64,000 bases of DNA from Flabesymbios commensalis (GCA_964017125.1 OZ024911.1:35729160-35793159), one strand, 5' to 3'. Positions 49,922-61,920 are shown, counted from the stretch's first letter. Numbers and translations: made by a program. Notes: generated by a model not told the origin, from the sequence alone.

Positions 49922-50479
49922 TATCAAAATACCCTATAGCTAAATCAAAAACAAGTATCTCTGGCTGACTTACTTGACATAAAGTTATAATATCAAAAAC
50001 CCTATATCTGATTCAAAAATTAATTATTGACGATAATGGTGCCTTCATAATATACTAGGTCATGCAATTTTACAATAAAAAAGACCATTAACCTACTGGT
50101 ATCAATATTCAAACTCAAATTGTCATAATAAATACAATAATATTCCATTAAACACACTGGTCCAAGGGGTCCAAAGGGTCCAAGGGGAGGGGGTCCAAAG
50201 GGGAGCGGGTCCATGGGGGGGGGGGGGGGAGCGGGTCACGCGGGGTTGAGGTGCCTCTTCAAAACACAGTATCTCCTTGGTGGGATTTTGATGTAAAAAA
50301 AAACAGTATAGCTGGTCTAATAGTGAGCCGCATACTATTATTCGCTTGCATGGCTATATTAGGGTTTCAAAGGTTTTCTCTGGTTATACTCAATTTGCAA
50401 TTTTTCACAATGATGCTTGATTGTAATTTTCAATTTGACGACTTTATGAAATATATAAAACATACATTTAAAACGATAT

Positions 50480-50770
50480 AGGCCTGCACATTGTGTGACC
50501 TTCATTCAGTGTCACAGGAAGATATTTGTCTGTTCATCTTGGCAATGTTAGAACGATTTCCAGATGACCTTGAAACGTAAACATATCAGTGCATCTAAAT
50601 TAGTTGAGATGAGAAATTATGATGTGCCTATTACTTTAGAAGTTGATAATCCCACTGGTCAAAATAGATTAGTTTCAGCCATCCTGGATTTACCTCACAT
50701 TTTGAAATTTAAAAATAAACAAGTGAGTATATTCAGATCCGAATATTCGATAATGATTTTATCAGTTTAA
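50480..50770 (+). CDS. Orphan coding-like stretch just outside large element
   Basis: The open frame from 50564 encodes about 68 residues (MTLKRKHISASKLVEMRNYD...), and an overlapping upstream frame also reads as protein-like. No family recognised. It begins about 190 bp outside the right arm. It could be an exon (a donor-like GTGAGT follows AAACAA near 50721), part of an older element, or chance. Confidence 0.25.
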
Positions 50771-51017
50771 GATATCACACTCTAAAACTATTATTTCTAC
50801 AATTAAAACATCAGATGATCATTGAGGAAGATGATTAATTCATAGGCGTTTTTCTTGGTTTTGACCACTAGGTAGCATTGAAATGCAAAATAAAGATATA
50901 TATTCAAATAAATGAGCGTACTCCAACTAATCTATATATTCAAATAAATGAGCATACTCCAACTAATTTAAACATATATATTGCATATATATATATCGCA
51001 TTAAATATTATATAAAA

Positions 51018-51048
<31 letters not shown>

Positions 51049-51514
51049 TGCATTAAATATTATTTTGGAACTTGAAGGAAAACGATGCTGTCTCTGGTGA
51101 AAATATATAATTTGCACTCCAATAGAATCAGTGTATTAGAAATATTGACACATTTGGAATTACATTAGATTCCGGGTGTGATATTATTATGTAAACACTT
51201 TAAAAATGAAGATGACCGATGGCGGCCATTTTGAATGTATGTAAATAAGTTTAACTTATAATTATTTCGTACATAGTAAAACAACTTCTATACAATATCT
51301 ATATATTTTGTTGAAGTGGACTCAATAAAATATTCCTTTTAAATGCTTAGTGGCAGCCATTTTGAAATATTGATGTCGTGCATCCCCAATATATTTGCCA
51401 CCTAGCTGTTGTGAAAATTTCCGATTTTTTTCAGCATTAGTCAAGTGTTGGTGTACTGGGATGACGGTAATTTTAAAATTATATGATATGAGCAGCTTGA
51501 TATAACTGATGGTA
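50771..51514. other. Intergenic, no gene seen
   Basis: A TA dinucleotide run at about 51018-51052 and two GGC(G/A)GCCATTTTGAA words (51222, 51352). No coding region. Confidence 0.4.
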
Positions 51515-54500
51515 CCAGCATTTGGTTACAGGTCGTTGGTCCTACGGGCCATTGGTCCTACTTGCCATTGGTCCTACGGGTCATTGGTCCTACGGGCCAT
51601 TGGTCCTACGGGCCATTGGTCCTACAGGCCATTGGTCCTACGGGCCATTGATCCTACGGCCCATTGGTCTTACGGGCCATTAGTCCTACTGCAGGGAATA
51701 ATTTGTCCGATCAGTTGAATCAATGTTGGGTTGATGTTGAACCGACGTCGTAAACAATTGACAAGCATTATATTTTTTCACCTATCCCCACCCTTGAAAA
51801 ACACCCCCCAGAAACTTGAAATCTAGAGTAATAAATGTGCTTCATTATCAGGGTTATTTCATAGTTATTTGAAGATAAAATTCAAGGTCAAATTGTGGAA
51901 ACAAAAAATAAAACAAAATAATATAATATTTGTAAATTAAACAATTCCTGTCATATTTACGGAACAATCATCTACAAGCGTTAAAATAAATGTACTATAT
52001 GTCATATATTTTATGTCATCACTAATACCACATAAATAGAATCAAAGTATATTTTCCTTGCGAAAAGACAACAAACCATTGTGTTTATTCTATTAAACAT
52101 AATATCAGCCACAATCTAATGTATCATCCCATCCCCAGTGACATGAGCATGAACTGTTCGTGAACATTCATGAATAGTTCATGAATGTTCGTGAACAAAA
52201 AAACTTCATGAACGTTCATCAACGTGTTCATGAGCGGTTCATGAATATTCTTGAACTACAAATGAGACTTTCATGAAAGTTCATGGGATCATGAACTTAT
52301 TCTGTTAATGAACTGTCACTTTGTTCATGAACATGGGCTGTTCATAAACGTTCATGACTTAATTAATTCATGAACAAGGGCTAGTTCATGAACGACCATT
52401 AACTCAAAAAATTCATGAACCAGATAGTCAATGAGCATTCATGAACGTTCATTAAATGTGTTCATGAAATATTCATGAATGTTCCTGAACAACAAATAAG
52501 ACATTCATGAAATTCATGAACTGTCATTTCAGTTCATGAACGGCCATAAACTCAAATAATTAATGAAACAGATAGTCCATGAACATTCATGAACGTTCAT
52601 TAAATGTGTTCATGAACTATTCACGAATGTTCCTGAACAACAAATTAGACGTTCACGAAATTGATGTTGTTCATGAACGACCAGGAACTCAAGTGGTTCA
52701 ATAATGAACCAGATAAGCCAGCAACACTTATACTAAGTTAAGCTTCATTTTGGTAATTGAAAAAAAATATCTCCCCCCTCACACTATTACAAAGAACTGA
52801 ACATAAAACTGAGAACCTAATTATTTTAAAATACTATGTATTCTGTGGTTGATAATCTAACTCAGAAAGTCTCAATTTGCTAATTAATTAGTTAATTAGC
52901 CATTGCGTAGTTGACACCGTACTCGCCAGGGTAATTAGGCTGTCATTGACCACAGTTCATTAACTTTCATGAACAAACCATGAACTAAATTGAGATTTCA
53001 TGCCCAAAAAAAATCATCACAGTTCATGAAACTGTCTCTCACGAACTTTCATAAACTAGCCATGAACTGAGTAAAGACTTATGAAGTTCATAATAATTCG
53101 TCAAAATTCATGAAATTCTCTCATGAACTTTCATGAACAAGCTATGAACTGAATTGATCCCAGCAAAATTCACGACTATTCATGAAACTCTCCATATGAA
53201 ATTCATGAACTAAATCATGAAAAACATTAGTTCATCAAGTGTTCAATAATATTTATGATTTGTCATGAACTGTTTTTGATGAACAGTTCATGAACACAGT
53301 TCATGAACTGGCTTGATGAGCCATTGATGAATGTTCTTGAATGTTCATGTGGTCAACGTTCACCACTTGATGAAGTTCATCTCACCGGCGAATTAAGCCA
53401 ATGAATGTATTAAAATAGCAAAGGAAGGTTGATTCAAGAAGGTTGTCTCAAAGAATTGTTTTAGCAAACACCAGATTAAATTATGATCAATTACAACTTC
53501 TACTATACACACATAATTGATTTATTATCAAACAATTGCGTCTAGTATACGTTACTGATACGCAACACTGACGCTATACAAACGCTATGTCATACGTTGG
53601 AACACGTTACTATACGTTACACACACAATACGGGTAGGTTAAAACGTACGCCAACGTGGACCTATGCAGACGTGTTAGGCATTTTTTTTACACGTCGGCA
53701 TACGCAGCTGCTCCATACGCTGTGGTGTGACAGCCCCATACCTTACAGCGACGTGTAATCGCTCTTAAGACACCCAAGTTCTTCCTCGATGGTTATCACA
53801 TTATTTTTTTGTAAAAAAAACTAGCCCAGCAAGCATAAGGGGTTGACCTAATGCTTGGTTAATGCCGATCCGCCGTCTGCGACGCCTGTCCAACAACAAA
53901 ACAACGCTGGCTCAGCATATTGTGCTGGCTAATTAGATTTATGCATATCGAAAAGCAGGAAGGGGAAAATGTCATAATTCGAAACGTTGAACCAATGTTG
54001 GCTTAATGCTGGCCCAGCGTCGAGACTCAACAATACAGCAAGCGCGACGGGGGGGGGGGGCGTGATGATAGTCACATGCCTCCAGAGGAGAGACCATATT
54101 GTGAGCAGCAGGTTATCTAGATAAGAGACACAACCATTTATCAGTGTTGGTTTAATCACAATACTAGATGACACATAACTCTTCTAACATAAATAACTTT
54201 AAAAATGGTTACAGAATATGTTAAAATTATTTATTGGGTAAACTATTCAGTTTTTTACAATGTCAATAATAAATTGTTGTTTTTCGTGTTACACACATAG
54301 CAAACTAAATAATACACATTACAAGTAATAAAACAGACACAACATTACGTCGTTCACAACAACCTCGTTTATATCAGTCACGTTGTAGCTAGGCCCTATT
54401 TATTATATATCTGTTGTCAATAAGTAAAACATTTTAGTTTATTTTACAAAATTGTTACCATGGCTATTAACAATGACGTTTTTTTTTTAAACATGCGAGG

Positions 54501-54955
54501 TAATATGTCATGTAAGACGTTGATTTTCAGTCGCGAGTCACCGCGAATTGCACAAATTTTTTCTACCTTCCCCGCATCACGCATATGTCCTGTAAATATA
54601 TATATTGAACAATATCTGATATATTCATGAAGAAAAGGTACATTTTTCTCAATGTTGGAGTTTGCTTGATTATGGTATATTTTTGACTTTACAAATTAAT
54701 TAAAATATATGTATTTTACATTTTTCCAAATCCACTAAATATATATAGACCCCTATAACAAGCTAGCCAGGTAAAATTAGAGTTGTTTCAAAAGCTGATT
54801 TACCAAATAAAATTAGGGCTCTGTCACAAGCAGTAGGACCAATGGCCCGTAGGACCAATGGCCCGTAGGACCAATGACCCGTAGGACCAATGGCCTGTAG
54901 GACCAATGGCCCGTAGGACCAATGGCCCGTAGGACCAATGGCCCGTAGGACATTA
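51515..54955. mobile_element. Segment bounded by inverted minisatellites (foldback-like)
   Basis: At 51530-51695 a 17 bp unit, TACGGGCCATTGGTCC(T), is repeated about nine times. At 54834-54955 the same unit occurs inverted (AGGACCAATGGCCCGT) about seven times. Terminal inverted repeats built of short tandem units are typical of foldback elements such as Drosophila FB and sea urchin TU. The interior is noncoding, AT-rich and contains a palindrome array (52140-53385) and two short 'gcccagcgtc' repeats (53855-54020). No transposase. Confidence 0.65.
52140..53385. repeat. Array of TTCATGAAC palindromes (HSE-like)
   Basis: Over about 1.2 kb, dozens of GTTCATGAAC / TTCATGAA words recur, often as contiguous 5 bp inverted units such as GTTCGTGAACATTCATGAAT near 52157. 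This geometry (nTTCnnGAAn repeated) equals the heat shock element consensus. Copies are degenerate and irregularly spaced. Confidence 0.8.
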
Positions 54956-55149
54956 GCACATTAAGTACCACATTTTAAATATGGTAAAAATAATATGTGA
55001 CATCAACCAGCAAGATTTGAAAAGAGTTGACCTCCATTTTGTCAATTCTGAATAATTTTCACTCACTTGAAGTTGTGGATCGCGTCAGCGAGACACAACT
55101 TCAAGTGGGTGAAAATTCAAATTGAATAATTTGGCGGTTAAAGAGTTAA
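54955..55149 (-). mobile_element. TTAA MITE related to 14660-14904 (inverted copy)
   Basis: Contains CACTTGAAGTTGTGGATCGC ... ACAACTTCAAGTGGGTG and ends GGCGGTTAAAGAG-TTAA at 55146. The left end abuts the minisatellite and appears shortened. Confidence 0.7.
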
Positions 55150-55379
55150 CAGCCAAATTTCTGGCACCACCCCAAACCAGAAATTCCCAGACGGTGTGTA
55201 AACAAAATAATACGCTAATTATTTTCTACTGCCAGATTTGTCTGAATATATCAAGATATTAGACCAGGAGCAAATAATGTGTAGCGCCTAGGCTGGTGAA
55301 GATTTCACTCGTCAAAGGCCGGACTGGGTGCAACTATGGGTAAAAATAATATACTCGGAACCAGGTTTAAAGGGTTAAT

Positions 55380-55735
55380 CGGACTCTGTTGGAAATAATA
55401 AATGATTTTGTAAATTTGGATGATTGTTCATCATCATCGCAACAACAAAGTGAAAGTAATGTCTTTGATTTCATACTAATATTTAAGTGTAATATCCCAA
55501 AGCTCACAGCGTCTTTATATGGATCGGATATACCTATTTTATGCAACCAATACAAACAAAATATTGTTCTCAAAATATACATGTGGGGGGATAAATGCGA
55601 TACGGGTGCCTGCAAGGGTTTGTGTCACACCAGCATTACTGTGTACCGTAAACATCAACGACGTCGTGAAAACATATAATTTAGAGACATTCAACAACAT
55701 AAATATAGTGCAGTCTAGTCGATGAATGCACGAAT
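55380..55735 (+). other. Orphan coding-like stretch
   Basis: Two overlapping + frames (55389-55679, 55519-55725) are open; one contains IINDFVNLDDCSSSSQQQSE, which looks protein-like. No domain recognised and no clear gene structure. It may be a remnant of an unknown gene. Confidence 0.2.
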
Positions 55736-55739
55736 AAAT

Positions 55740-55819
55740 TAATAAATGAATGAATGAATGAATGAATGAATGAATGAATGAATGAATGAATGAATGAATG
55801 AATGAATGAATGAATGAAT
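55740..55819. repeat. (AATG)n microsatellite
   Basis: About 19 tandem copies of AATG, just upstream of a SINE. Confidence 0.97.
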
Positions 55820-55838
55820 ATTACAGCGCGTTAAGCAG

Positions 55839-56176
55839 TTGTTAAGGATTGAGGGCGGGGCCCTAGGGTAGTGGTTAGCATAGCTGCCTTTCACGCCAGA
55901 GTTCGGGGTCGGTTCCCGGTCTCGGCGGTTTGAAAGAAACAAAAATGTTTCTTCCCCATCCACGTGTGAAACTCAGTATTGTGGGGAGCCTCCGTGTCCG
56001 AGAAGTAGCGTTCTCGGCCTCAGACCGCCAGGGCTCGAATTTCGAATCCTGTGTCTGGAAGACAGTGTCATCTTATTCATCTCACTATCCTCAGGAAGTT
56101 CTCCTGGCCCAGGTTAGCCTATATGTGCACAAAGGTGGCCTAAAGCCCGATTCATTTCATTTTTGTTGAAGATTGA
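55839..56176 (+). mobile_element. Dimeric tRNA-derived SINE, copy B
   Basis: Body 55853-56162 with imperfect 14 bp target duplications (TTGTTAAGGATTGA / TTGTTGAAGATTGA, 12 of 14 match). The first unit is tRNA-Glu-like (GGTAGTGGTTAGCA, CTTTCAC, GTCGGTTCCC). The second is GGAGCCTCCGTGTCCGAGA with TCGAATTTCGAATCC. A tail 'aaggtggcctaaagcccgat' and an ATTCATTTCATTTT end follow. Same family as 23186-23501. Confidence 0.9.
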
Positions 56177-56976
56177 TGTGGATGAGCTAGCTGTATGTGG
56201 ACTATCTGCTGGCCCCGTTGTCCTAACATTATTCCTTGTTTATTTCCAAAATTAGTGTTCCCTAATTTTTTGAAACACAGTGACGTGACCGGAAACTCTT
56301 TTGAATGGCTACACGATGAAAACGATGTTATATAAACCCCCTCCCCCATACTTTATTGATCAGCTAACTCGGTGAAAACATTGAGAGGTCAGAATTATTA
56401 AGATTCATATAATTGAGGCTAATAATTAATTTATAACCAGTAAGATAATTGTTTTCTTCGTTCATTTTCCCCGTATGTTACCCTCTTTAACATATTGTGC
56501 ATAGGCAGCCAACGCGCGCTCCCAACCACTCGGAACATCATGTCTGTTTGGTTACTTACCATTCATTTTAGATTTCGTGTGTATCATTTTTCTGCTGGAA
56601 AATTTTGTCTGGTTTACATCAGTTTTGGACAGGTCGTGCAATCTTTTGGATGGGGCATACTTGAAGCACTTCATTTAAGTTTGATCGAGGCAGCAGTCAT
56701 GTCTCTCCTTCCGACAATCATCATCTTACTGCATTTCGTTAGCATCGAAAGCTTATTTGTTCTCACAGGTAAGAAAAACAACAAACATTCCATGATGGAT
56801 CGACTCGCCACTCTGATAAGAATCATTGTGATTCAATTGTGATTCAATTATTCATTTTCTTTCAGTCCACACCAAAACACGACTAATAAATGTCATCGTC
56901 TTGAGAGGAGAATCTTGTAAAAAGCTTGGAAAAATACAAGACGTGTACCGATTACACCCGATTATTGATCGAGTAT
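56177..56976. other. No confirmed gene
   Basis: An open + frame at 56495-56842 encodes a hydrophobic peptide (for example LIEAAVMSLLPTIIILLHFV) ending in a donor-like GGTAAGAAA at 56769, so it might contain an exon, but nothing supports it beyond that. Confidence 0.3.
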
Positions 56977-57167
56977 TCAAGACTGTGGGGATCACAGTGT
57001 GGGGAGCCTCCGTGACCGAGAGGTTAGAGTGCTCGGCCTCGATAGACTTGACGCGAATTTCGAATCCTGTGTCATCTCGCTATACTCCGAAGGTTCTCTT
57101 GGCCCAGTTTAGCCTCTGTGCTCACAAAGGTGGCCTAAAATCCTATTCAGTTCATATCAAGACTGTG
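56977..57167 (+). mobile_element. Monomeric SINE using only the second tRNA unit
   Basis: Body 56988-57156 flanked by perfect 11 bp duplications TCAAGACTGTG. It starts at the second tRNA-like unit (GGAGCCTCCGTGACCGAGAG), then the shared tail ('aaaggtggcctaaa') and ATTCAGTTCAT end. It lacks the tRNA-Glu head, so the right half can move by itself. Confidence 0.88.
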
Positions 57168-57412
57168 ACGCGACGATTAGGCGCGATCGTGGTTATTTTA
57201 AATCTTAGCGATCGCGGGGCTCCCAGCCATGTAATTTGGTGAAAATAAACATGCTCTGTCTGTGTCTATCTGCAATCGTCGTCTTCAGACAGTCCACGCC
57301 AAAAATACGACATCCGACACGACGTCTCGTCGGATGTCGTTTTTATGGCGTGGATTGATCTTATTTTGAATTTAAAAGTGTGTGTACAATTATATATTTT
57401 TTAAAAATTAAT

Positions 57413-57722
57413 TAAAGGGACATTGTGATTTTATTTTAGGTTATTTTTATGACCACATGATGTAAACATGACCATAGACTAGAACTGCGGAAGTTTTTTA
57501 ATTTTTGTGCCGCGTAGGCTACTTACCATTTAGACTAGACATAGAGACGAAATTCCCGTATTTCTTATTTTTGACATGGTTGTCAATAATCAGGAATTTT
57601 GTCTCTATATCTAGCCCAACTGGTGAATGCACAGCACAAAAATTAAAAGACTTCTGCAGTTCTAGTCTATAGACATGTTTACATCATATGGTCATATTAA
57701 TAAACCAAAATAAAATCTCCGA
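57413..57722. mobile_element. ~310 bp hairpin MITE
   Basis: Nearly the whole element folds on itself. Left 'gtgattttattttaggttat' pairs with right 'ataaaccaaaataaaatctc'; left 'gactagaactgcggaag' pairs with right 'cttctgcagttctagtc'; left 'catagagacgaaattcc' pairs with right 'ggaattttgtctctata'. Noncoding. Confidence 0.85.
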
Positions 57723-59300
57723 TTTTTTAATGCTTTTAGACCTGGGAATGTCTACCAGCTGCCACACCGGTACTATATAAATAAACACTGGGTTATTGAT
57801 GAAACGAGTTCATATAGATAAACACGCTGGCGTCCAGTTTATTTTATACATAAGTGAAACAGTCAAAAAATCCTGCAAATATCATGTGTTTCAAGAGCAT
57901 ACACACTATCTCTGCTGAGCAAAACGTCTATTTATGCCTAGTGGGTAGCATTACTACTACCACTGCTGAGAGTGAGTATGAAAGAGGTTGCATTGCTAAA
58001 CTAGACATGAATTGTGACTTTTAAAGTAACAATAATATTTGGGCTTGATTTTATGAGTTTTTGTGGCGGTCATTTCTAATTTTGTTGGGTTATTTTTATT
58101 ATGACAGATTGATTGGAATTTCGCGTATGAGTTTTTTGGCAGCCATTCTGACCTTTAATTTTAGACTTCGGACTTCAGACTTCAAATTTCAGAAGTCCCC
58201 ACTGAGCTTTTGCACTTGTAAACAGATATATATTTGTTTGTCAAATGGAATCGCATTCAGATTGCCCAGTACACACATTGACTTGTCTCTCTGTTGACTT
58301 AATTACTCAATATTGATTCAACGTTTTGTGTTTAAATAGAATTGCAACTTTTATTTTAAGGTTTCAACTGTTCATACCTAGTACACAATATTGGTTTAAT
58401 ACTGGGCCACCGTCTGCGACGCTGGTCCGGAATTGATCATTGGATAAATTTATTTTTATTATCCAATCTAGAGACTGAAGGGTGGAGTCGGTCTGGACAT
58501 GGGGGCACCCTGTTCACCCTCTCTGGCAATGAATGGAGAATCACCCGATGTGTACACTATTGAACCAACATTAAATCCTATTATAGGCCTACTGCCGTGC
58601 AAGCCAAAAGGCAGTATCCGCTCACTTTACAAGCAAACAGATACTGCCTTTTGCATTTGAAGAGCAGCATAGTGCAGTAGCTGCTCACTTTACAAGTTTG
58701 CAGAAATTGCCTCGGGGAGAAATAGGTCTTACAAAAACGTGCCAAGAATAATAAGTTTAAAATTCCGTTGAAAACTCAATATATTGTGAAAGCTCTTGAT
58801 CCATTCTTAGTTTCAAGGTGAACAAAAAATCTATTTGAATTTGTGGAGTTTATATATTTTGAGCATTTCAGCCAAACAAGTAAGTCTGTGAGATATTCAG
58901 GTTTGTTGTCGGAAGCTGTCCATTTTCTAATTTTCGAATTTCTGGAAGTGAACCACAAGTTGGATACATGTAATTTTTCAGTTCGTATTTAGGAAAGATA
59001 TGCTTTTAACCGGTGGTCTTATATGCTCATCTGTGAAATTTTGAGGAAATGTACTAGTTTCCAAATGTTGATTTTATCAGTGATGGGAGTTTTTAGTATG
59101 TAAGGACAATTTTTCAGCATCCTTGATTTTGACGATAAGCAGTAAAAAAGGCTTTTTAATTTCATCTGCTGTCGCACATTCAAAATCTTTCATTTTAGAT
59201 TCGATCTCAGTTTTTTTGCACTGCTGCAATATTTGGTACTTTATCCGCAAATTTTAAACGAATAGTTTCAATTTTATCTACAAAATATTTCGAGAAATGG
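57723..59300. other. Intergenic, no gene seen
   Basis: Carries a 'tactgggccaccgtctgcga' repeat near 58396 and a 'aggcagtatccgctcacttt' tandem duplication at 58600-58720. Short ORFs only. Confidence 0.4.
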
Positions 59301-59379
59301 TCACAAAGTGATTTTACTGATGTGAATTCTGGCAGAGCAGGAGGTGAAATTGTACGCAGAAAGTTATTTATAAAGTTCC

Positions 59380-60030
59380 ATAGGCGCTATGTGAATCTAC
59401 CTCATTCGTTCTGCATTGTATTGGTAACGTCCTGGTTCGCATTAATTCATTGTGAATCGCCGTTATTCGCATTGGGATCTACCTTATTCGTATCTCGTCT
59501 CACTCCATCGTTGCGCAACGTTGCAATACGTAGCAATACGTAGCAGTACTTTTTTTGCGTCGTTATGTAAATTGTACTGCATCGTATCCCCAGGCCGCAA
59601 ATAGCAACGATTCAGCACGACAAGCAACGGCAACCGTATCTGTCAGTGCTAGTTAGTTCTTTCTGATTCCTTGCTCATCGCCAGACTCTTCCAATGCGAA
59701 CCGACCCGTTACGCTGCGAAGCGATACGAAGAGCAATACGAAGTGCAAAGAACTGATTAGAACCGATTCGAACTGCTGCGAGCTGTAAGGAACTACAACG
59801 AATGGATTTCTTTCGTATTGGCAGTACGGATGTTTTAAACAGTTTGAAACATCCGTATCGGCTTGGCGAACCGTTGAGAACCGTGAGATTTTTTTGGAGA
59901 ATTGACACGCTCTAGCACGGAACAATACGACAGTGGCGAATCAGCTGGCGATCTAATACGGATTCACATCCGTATCAGTTCGCCGTCATGATTCGCGACA
60001 GTGTGACTTTGGCATAACAGACGGTTAAGC
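59380..60030. repeat. CGAA/TTCG-rich repeat with hairpins
   Basis: Rich in words such as 'aatacgaag', 'ttcgtat' and 'cgattcg', with a perfect-looking hairpin TACGGATGTTTTAAAC / TTTGAAACATCCGTA at 59826-59858. It ends 'cgacagtgtgactttggcat'. Possibly a terminal or subterminal part of the Harbinger element to its right or a separate MITE. Confidence 0.5.
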
Positions 60031-60359
60031 TTACTTTTACCTGCAAAACACATGGTCTGTGCCGCTTCCATGAGGTTACCTTGAGGCTACCATGAGGTTG
60101 TTTAACGGTCACTTTACGGGTGCCACGGAATGCACTCAAGAGGTCGTTGTTCAGTTATGATACGGCTGTTAGGGTCATAATTATGCGGCTTATGTAAGGC
60201 CTGTGTACCGTCTCTGTACAAACCACTATTTTTATAAAAATGTACTGCTCCATTTTTTTAAATAGATTTTGGAGAAAATTAATTTTCCAGTAGAGTTTCT
60301 AATAAGACTCTGTCTTGGCTGCTATATTTTCAAGGAAAAAATTAATGCTCAGAACTGCA

Positions 60360-61235
60360 GCTGCAACAGCTGAGTTGGCTTTTATTTAAGAGGAAGGAGA
60401 GACAAAGAAAATGTGGTGTGCAGAATACTTGAAAAAACACAAGGGTTATTAAAGTCAATTAAAGCCAGATTTTCTTATATGTAATAGTGGTAACTTTCTA
60501 CGTCTGGATGAGGAGCTCTTCTAACAAATTCTTGGCAGAGTGAGACATCGCCTTGAAAAAAGACACACAGCTTAGTGAGGCTATTTCACCAGGTTTAAGG
60601 CCGGCCATTTATAATCATCTATAACCACTGGGGATTGGGCAAACATATCTATCTCTCTCCTGTGGCCTTCGCGCGATGCCATAATGGAGGAGTTCGTAGA
60701 AGAGTTCATAAAATTTTCATCATCAGCTGAAGAATTAAAATATGTATCTGAAGGTTTACAGAAAAAAGTGTACTTTTATCATACATTAGGAGCCCTGGAT
60801 TGGAAGCATATTGCTATGAAAGGCCCAGCAAATGGTGGATGCATCAATTACATTTCTAATGGGTTTCAAGGCTTGATTTTTCTGCATTTCGTTGATTCAA
60901 ATTTCGTTGATGTAAATTCTTATATGTAAATATTGAGGTTCAGATGGAGGCGCCTTCCGCGATACCAGCTTGTTCAAGGCAATTAAGAACGACAAAAGCT
61001 GACCAGAAGGAGACACGCTAACTGGAGGGACACAGCCTTTACCTCATCGTTCCGTTAGAGACGATGCCATTGCAATAAGGAAATGGCTGCTGAGCATGAT
61101 AAAACCATCTCCACACAAAAGATACGACTCGCAAAAAGACTTGGACTTAGCAGTGTGAGAATAGTAGTTGAAAATGCCTTAGTATACTCTCTCATCGCTT
61201 CAGAGTTCTATTTTAAGCAATTTACTACTACTTAA
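60360..61235 (+). pseudogene. Decayed PIF/Harbinger transposase
   Basis: Protein fragments in order: WCAEYLKKHKG (about 60412), LRLDEELF (60503), then an open frame from 60684 with GALDWKHIAMKGPANGGCIN (family core GALDGKHI.m..P...gs.fyNYKGf), FQGLIFLHFVDSNFVDV, GAFRDTSLFKAIKNDK (60952) and VRIVVENALVYSLIASEFYF (61157; family RrvVEnaFGiL). This is the DDE_Tnp_4 type transposase of PIF/Harbinger DNA transposons. Several stops and frame changes make it inactive: W replaces G in GALDGKH, and a stop follows NDKS near 60998. No Myb-like partner gene was seen. Confidence 0.82.
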
Positions 61236-61920
61236 CAGTTCAAGTAAATAACCTATGATAGTAAGCTAATAAATAAATAAATAAATGTGTGATGTGTATG
61301 ATATATTTACCAAGTCATTGTGCCTGCAGATCATGTGTTTCCAGAAAATGCCATATAACTTACTTAACTTTTCTAACTTATCTAACCTATTCAATTTTAA
61401 TATATCATCATGTCTATATTGTATTTATTTTGTTATGTGAAATGACAATTATTCAGCCTTTTGGCTGCCATGTCTTTTTAGTTGAATAAACACCATTTAT
61501 TATTATTATCATGTACAAAATGGCAGCGGTAATGAGGTTGAATAAGTTTTGAAATGGTGATTGATCAAGCTCACTCATTCTGACCAATTAATATATTGCT
61601 TCATTTTCCATAGTATTTCTGTTTAAAGGTGTGGTCAACTGTCAAAAATTTGCGGGACAAGGGTCCCCCAGAAGGCAATAGTGCCCGTGGGTAGGCCAAG
61701 GCCCTATTCCATAATAATACTAAATATGCGTTTCATACCCAAAGCCTTATTAAGAGCAAGTTCTCAAATCACAGCAAGTTCATATATACTTGAGCGACAT
61801 CTATGAGTTAATAATTCAAAGCTCTTTGCCCTTGCCCCTACTTGGTCGCTGGCTTGCAAACAAACTGACTGTATAACTGGGGGATGTTGAAACTGCTTGA
61901 CCCCAAGTTTGTATTGACAT
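61236..61920. other. Intergenic, no gene seen
   Basis: AT-rich 3' flank of the transposon remnant with a short AAATAAAT run near 61270. No coding region. Confidence 0.4.

Larger units (their letters stand above)
30715..50295 (+). mobile_element. Bcl-2-bearing large element with long inverted arms, copy 2
   Basis: The left arm starts near 30738 with 'gaggagatactgtgttttga', and the same sequence appears inverted near 50255 ('tcaaaacacagtatctcctt'), closing the element. Arms correspond from 30715-32160 to 45832-50295 in mirror order: C-rich/TGACTCATC array, TATCAATA tract, 'acaaagcatgagatgttatt' (inverted near 46385), 'ggtcataatcgggttaat' (45875; inverted near 32120). Three guests interrupt it: 32662-37008, 41379-42872 and 47400-49921. 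Net length is about 11 kb. Contents: noncoding blocks, a faintly PC4-like ORF, a second orphan ORF, a Bcl-2-like gene and a CA-rich array. No polymerase, integrase or capsid gene was recognised. Possibly virus-derived or a non-autonomous cargo transposon; it appears long inactive. Confidence 0.75.
45832..50295 (-). repeat. Right inverted arm of large element, copy 2
   Basis: Mirror image of the left arm, with the TATCAATA tract at 46825-46945, TGAGTCATC words at about 46630, 46688 and 47138, and the C/G-rich outer part at 50160-50250. A tandem unit of about 67 bp ('aatcaaaaacaagtat.tctggct') recurs around 47270-47400 and again at 49918-50010, split by the TTAA element. Confidence 0.8.

Noticed and set aside
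55853-55925. Functional tRNA-Glu gene
   Set aside because: Box A and B are tRNA-like, but the acceptor stem does not pair and the sequence continues into SINE body with target duplications.
56495-56842. 115-codon hydrophobic ORF as a membrane protein gene
   Set aside because: No family match, no second supporting exon, and hydrophobic ORFs are common in T-rich DNA; kept only as a remark.
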